From an uncultured Dialister sp. (GTDB taxonomy: Bacteria; Bacillota; Negativicutes; Veillonellales; Dialisteraceae), in NCBI GenBank assembly GCA_934193095.1, contig CAKPUX010000043.1, forward strand, positions 1-16,760: DNA of 16,760 bases, written 5' to 3'. The notes under the pieces were generated by a model. It ran no database searches. It was not told the origin of the DNA and saw nothing but the letters and a program-made list of their open reading frames with translations. Of the stretch, positions 13,820 to 16,760 are shown piece by piece (position 1 is the first letter of the stretch; each line of letters opens with the position of its first letter). The translations under genes were made by a program, and so were the position numbers.

Positions 13820-15747
13820 TGGCATTGATCCATGTACTCGATGAAGTGACGGCGAATCAGATCGCCGCCGGTGAAGTGGTGGAGCGTCCGGTGAACGCCG
13901 TCAAGGAAATGGTAGAAAATGCCGTGGATGCCGGCGCGAGCGATATAGAGGTGGAGATCGCGGACGGCGGACTCACCTACATCCGCGTCACGGACAATGG
14001 CAGCGGCATGTCGGCAGAGGATGCGAAGCTCTCTATCGTGCGTCATGCGACGAGCAAGATATCAACGGTGGATAACATCTATCACATCGCCTCGCTGGGC
14101 TTCCGCGGAGAGGCGCTGGCGAGCATTTCTGCCGTCTCCCGCACGGCCATCACGACCCGGTGCCAAGAAGACGTGGAGGGCACGATCGTCGAAGTCGAGG
14201 GCGGGACAGTCAGCGAAGTGAAGCCGACCGGCGCGCCGGGCGGCACGACGATCGAAGTGCGCGATCTCTTCTATAATGTCCCGGCTCGGAAGAAATTCCT
14301 GAAATCCGAACGGACCGAGGCCAGCCGCATCAATACGATGATGGGGAAGCTCGCACTCGCGAATCCGGATATTTCCTTCCGCCTCATCAATAACGGACGC
14401 ACCGTCATCGAGACACCGGGGAACGGCCGGCTCCTTGATGTCGTGTCCGCGCTCTACGGCACGAAGACCGCTGGCGAGATGCTCGAAGTCTCGGGCGAAA
14501 ACGAAAGAGGCATCCTTTCGGGGCTCATTTCCAAGCCTTCGCTTTTGAAGAGCAGCCGCCAATACCAGACGATCGTCATCAACCGGCGCGTCGTCGAGAG
14601 CAGTGCGGTGTCGAAAGCTGTCGACAATGCCTATCATTCGCTGCTCCCTAAGAATGGATACCCGATCCTTGTCCTCGCCTTCACTGTCGCTCCCGAGTCG
14701 ATCGATGTGAATGTGCATCCGCAAAAGCGGGAAATCAAATTCTCTGATGAGCAGAGCATCTTCCGCCTTGTCTATCACAGCGTCCTTCAGTCGCTGACGA
14801 CCAAGGATACGCCGGATGAGATCGCACGCGAAATGATCAAAGACCCGGGGCATCAGGTGGCAAAGGAGAGCGACTTTGACCTGACGTCTGTCAAGGTCGA
14901 AGAAGCGCGCTCCGTGGGGCCTGACATCGGACTCACGGAAAAAGAAAAGGATCCCGCGCGCTGGGGAGAGCCGGGCGCAGCCTATGCAGCAGAAGAACGG
15001 CGTCCGATGCCCGTCTGGCATCCGCAGGGAAAGCCGGCAGGAGAAAGGCGGGAGATCCCCTTCGAGCCATCGATCTCCAAAGAGAAACTTTTCTCGAAGG
15101 AGTCCGTCTTCCCTGGCGTAACGCATGAAGAAAAAGAAGCGCTCACGCCCGAGGTGCTTTTCGATGCGCCAAAGGCCGAAGAGCCGATCATCCCTTTGGG
15201 GCAGGTCGCCAAGTGCTTCATCCTCTGCCAGCGGGGGATGGATCTCTTCATCATCGACCAGCACGCGGCGCATGAGCGCGTCCGCTATGACCGCCTTGCG
15301 GCGCGTGCAGAGGGCATCCCGGTGCAGGAGATTCTGGTGCCTTATCTCCTCCATGCCGACCCTGAGGATCTCGCGCTCTTGGAAGAGCATGAGGCGGATC
15401 TGGCGCGTCTTGGCATCACCTTCGAGCAGGCAGGCCCGGACGTCATTCGCATCACGGGGAGTCCGGAGGATCTCTCGGAAGCGGACATGGATCGTGTGAT
15501 GAAGGACATCACGCGCGCTTTCCATGAGAAGGATGTGCCTTCACCGGAGACGATGCGTCATCGCATGATGGCGTATGCCGCATGCCGCGGTGCGATCAAG
15601 CGCGGAGATCCCTTGAACATCCGGCAGATGAAAGAACTCATCGTCGACCTCTTCCACACGAGCCGCCCCTTCGTCTGCCCGCATGGCCGCCCGACCATCG
15701 TGAAATTCACCCCTGAAGAGCTGGGAAGGCTCTTCAAACGCCCATGA
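13819..15747 (+). CDS. mutL: DNA mismatch repair protein MutL (endonuclease type)
   Basis: MutL couples mismatch recognition to strand removal. The N-terminal GHKL ATPase has E30 and N34 (KEMVENAVDAGA), DNGSGM, and GFRGEALASI. A poorly conserved linker spans roughly 335-440. The C-terminal domain carries the nicking-endonuclease motif DQHAAHERVRYD at 480-491, with ACRGAIKRG around C589 and CPHGRP at 620-625 for metal binding. This type cuts DNA itself and is found in bacteria without MutH. The consensus DQHA(X)2E(X)4E ends in Glu, but here that position is Asp (D491). A strong AAGGAGG (13805-13811) inside the end of mutS serves the start. The last bases overlap the methyltransferase gene as ATGA, so the three genes form a coupled operon. 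Confidence 0.97.
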   Translation: MALIHVLDEVTANQIAAGEVVERPVNAVKEMVENAVDAGASDIEVEIADGGLTYIRVTDNGSGMSAEDAKLSIVRHATSKISTVDNIYHIASLGFRGEALASISAVSRTAITTRCQEDVEGTIVEVEGGTVSEVKPTGAPGGTTIEVRDLFYNVPARKKFLKSERTEASRINTMMGKLALANPDISFRLINNGRTVIETPGNGRLLDVVSALYGTKTAGEMLEVSGENERGILSGLISKPSLLKSSRQYQTIVINRRVVESSAVSKAVDNAYHSLLPKNGYPILVLAFTVAPESIDVNVHPQKREIKFSDEQSIFRLVYHSVLQSLTTKDTPDEIAREMIKDPGHQVAKESDFDLTSVKVEEARSVGPDIGLTEKEKDPARWGEPGAAYAAEERRPMPVWHPQGKPAGERREIPFEPSISKEKLFSKESVFPGVTHEEKEALTPEVLFDAPKAEEPIIPLGQVAKCFILCQRGMDLFIIDQHAAHERVRYDRLAARAEGIPVQEILVPYLLHADPEDLALLEEHEADLARLGITFEQAGPDVIRITGSPEDLSEADMDRVMKDITRAFHEKDVPSPETMRHRMMAYAACRGAIKRGDPLNIRQMKELIVDLFHTSRPFVCPHGRPTIVKFTPEELGRLFKRP

Positions 15748-16526
15748 GGACGGGCGTCACGACCATCCGCCATGCGGACTCCTCCATCATCAAAGAGGCG
15801 AAGCGGCGCGGAGAAGCGCTGGGATTTCCCTACATCCCGCGCGGCGATACACTGGAAGAGATGACGGAGGAGACGGGGCTTTCCGGCTTCCTCATTTACG
15901 GAAAACAGCTCCCGCTTTACTGGTCTCGCGGCGAGGAGTACCGCTTCCATATGGGGACGGCGGTGCTAAGGACCACGCAGCTTCGAAAAGGAAATCCTGA
16001 CCGTCTCTGCGCTCTTCTCCCTGCGGACGGCCCCTGTGATGTGCTCGACTGCACCTTCGGGCAGGCAGGGGACTCGAGTACGATGTCATGGTTTTTGACG
16101 GGCAGAGGGCGTGTGACCGCGCTGGAAAAAAGCCCCATCCTCTATGAGGTGGGGCGCGCCGGCATCGCAGGCTACGAGGATAAAGACGAGAGTCTCACCG
16201 ATGCCGTCCGGCGGATCCACCTGATCCATGCCGACTATAGAGAGTATCTGGCAGGCTGCAGGGATGACGCCTACGATGTCATCTATTTCGACCCCATGTT
16301 CCGCCATCCTGTGAAGCGCAGAGAAAATGATATGGAAGGCTTCCGCGCGGCAGCGGCGTATGACAGCCTGACGGCGGAGATCTTGCGAGAAGCTCTCCGC
16401 GTCTGCCGGAGGAAGGTCATCGTGAAGGAGAGGCCCTTCGCGGGCATTTTCAGAGATCCCATCTTCACCGATGTCCGGATGAAGCGCGGTCAGTCGACCG
16501 CATATGGGGTAATAGAGAAGCGGTGA
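15744..16526 (+). CDS. Class I SAM-dependent methyltransferase, RsmJ-like
   Basis: A 260-residue protein with a Rossmann-type methyltransferase core in its second half. The SAM-binding loop is DCTFGQAGDS (102-111), an acidic end of strand 2 is at E128, D164 follows (HADYREYL), and the catalytic-looking DPMF is at 183-186 (YFDPMFRHP). This layout is that of the RsmJ/DUF548 group, whose E. coli member methylates G1516 of 16S rRNA. The N-terminal 95 residues are less familiar, so target and base are not certain. Its ATG overlaps the mutL stop by four bases, so it depends on translation of mutL. No terminator is visible after its stop. Confidence 0.8.
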   Translation: MRTGVTTIRHADSSIIKEAKRRGEALGFPYIPRGDTLEEMTEETGLSGFLIYGKQLPLYWSRGEEYRFHMGTAVLRTTQLRKGNPDRLCALLPADGPCDVLDCTFGQAGDSSTMSWFLTGRGRVTALEKSPILYEVGRAGIAGYEDKDESLTDAVRRIHLIHADYREYLAGCRDDAYDVIYFDPMFRHPVKRRENDMEGFRAAAAYDSLTAEILREALRVCRRKVIVKERPFAGIFRDPIFTDVRMKRGQSTAYGVIEKR

Positions 16527-16760
16527 CTGGTAGCTAGGGATTAGTGGCTGGGGATTAGGAGCCTCGAGTGACTGGTGACTAGTGACTGGTGACTAAATAC
16601 TAACTTCGGGCATCGCCACTATCTGTACCTTGCGGTGCTTCTATATTTTTATGCGCCGCACCAGCACTCCTAACTCCTAATTCCTGTTATGAAGTGACTT
16701 TTGTCAAGCGGGAATTTGCGCCCCCACACTCGCTTCCTTCTATTTGACGGCATCTAAAAA
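16527..16760. repeat. Repeat-filled right end: heptamer tracts and inverted composite repeat
   Basis: No gene is visible here. Four exact heptamers (GTGACTG, GTGACTA, GTGACTG, GTGACTA; 16568-16595) precede the composite repeat on the - strand. That repeat consists of CTTCGGGCATCGCC (16604-16617), a 14-nt spacer, and the hairpin GCGGTGC/GCGCCGC (16632-16638 with 16653-16659). Three further heptamers follow (ACTCCTA, ACTCCTA, ATTCCTG; 16666-16686). TTGACG at 16744-16749 could be the -35 box of the next gene, but the -10 would lie past the end of the window. Confidence 0.7.

Noticed and set aside
14062..15525. Long - strand frame opposite mutL, and similar ones opposite thrS (5153-6295), miaB (9590-10753) and mutS (12908-13738)
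   Set aside because: All lie wholly or mostly over well-identified genes, lack ribosome sites and show no family features.
16701..16706. TTGACA on the - strand near the right end
   Set aside because: No matching -10 box 16-18 bp downstream on that strand, and there is no - strand gene for it to serve.

Overview
The window is a compact bacterial chromosome segment with all recognisable genes on the + strand. It looks like a Gram-positive-lineage (Firmicutes) genome with fairly high GC. The evidence is a transcriptional T-box in front of thrS, a HutP-family protein, an endonuclease-type MutL with no MutH-like gene in view, and the order miaB-mutS-mutL-methyltransferase. A member of the Negativicutes (Dialister/Allisonella/Megasphaera/Selenomonas type) is my best guess. 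That is an inference from gene order and the style of the intergenic repeats, not something the window proves.

Layout: 1-120 holds the tail of an unidentified gene and a strong terminator. 122-481 is a repeat-rich spacer. 543-4060 encodes a SWIM/SNF2 helicase that is split by a -1 frame change at an A5 run (2485-2489). 4118-4371 is a promoter plus a threonine T-box, followed by a second large hairpin and then thrS and a HutP-like gene (4490-6836). 7024-7821 encodes a nitrilase-superfamily amidase. 8109-8546 is a complete tRNA transcription unit (Asp, Gly, Cys, Leu) with promoter and terminator. 8640-9125 is a YbaK-type Cys-tRNA deacylase. 9680-10999 is miaB. 11261-16526 is a tightly overlapping mutS-mutL-RsmJ-like methyltransferase operon. 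The last 230 bases are again repeats.

Functionally, much of the window serves translation accuracy: threonyl-tRNA synthetase with its editing site, four tRNAs, a mischarged-tRNA deacylase and the MiaB tRNA thiomethylase. Two of the tRNAs, Cys and Leu(UAA), carry the A36-A37-A38 pattern of MiaA/MiaB substrates. The other theme is DNA mismatch repair (MutS/MutL).

I see no defence island, phage or complete insertion sequence. The least explained part is the spacer DNA. Nearly every larger intergenic gap carries pieces of one mosaic repeat family: a GC-rich 7-bp hairpin, a fixed 14-nt spacer, a GGCGATGCCCGAAGG block, a block ending CTCGAAATGACG, and locus-specific tandem 7-, 8- or 9-mers that sometimes form inverted arms. 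This repeat family is the best candidate here for something not well described.
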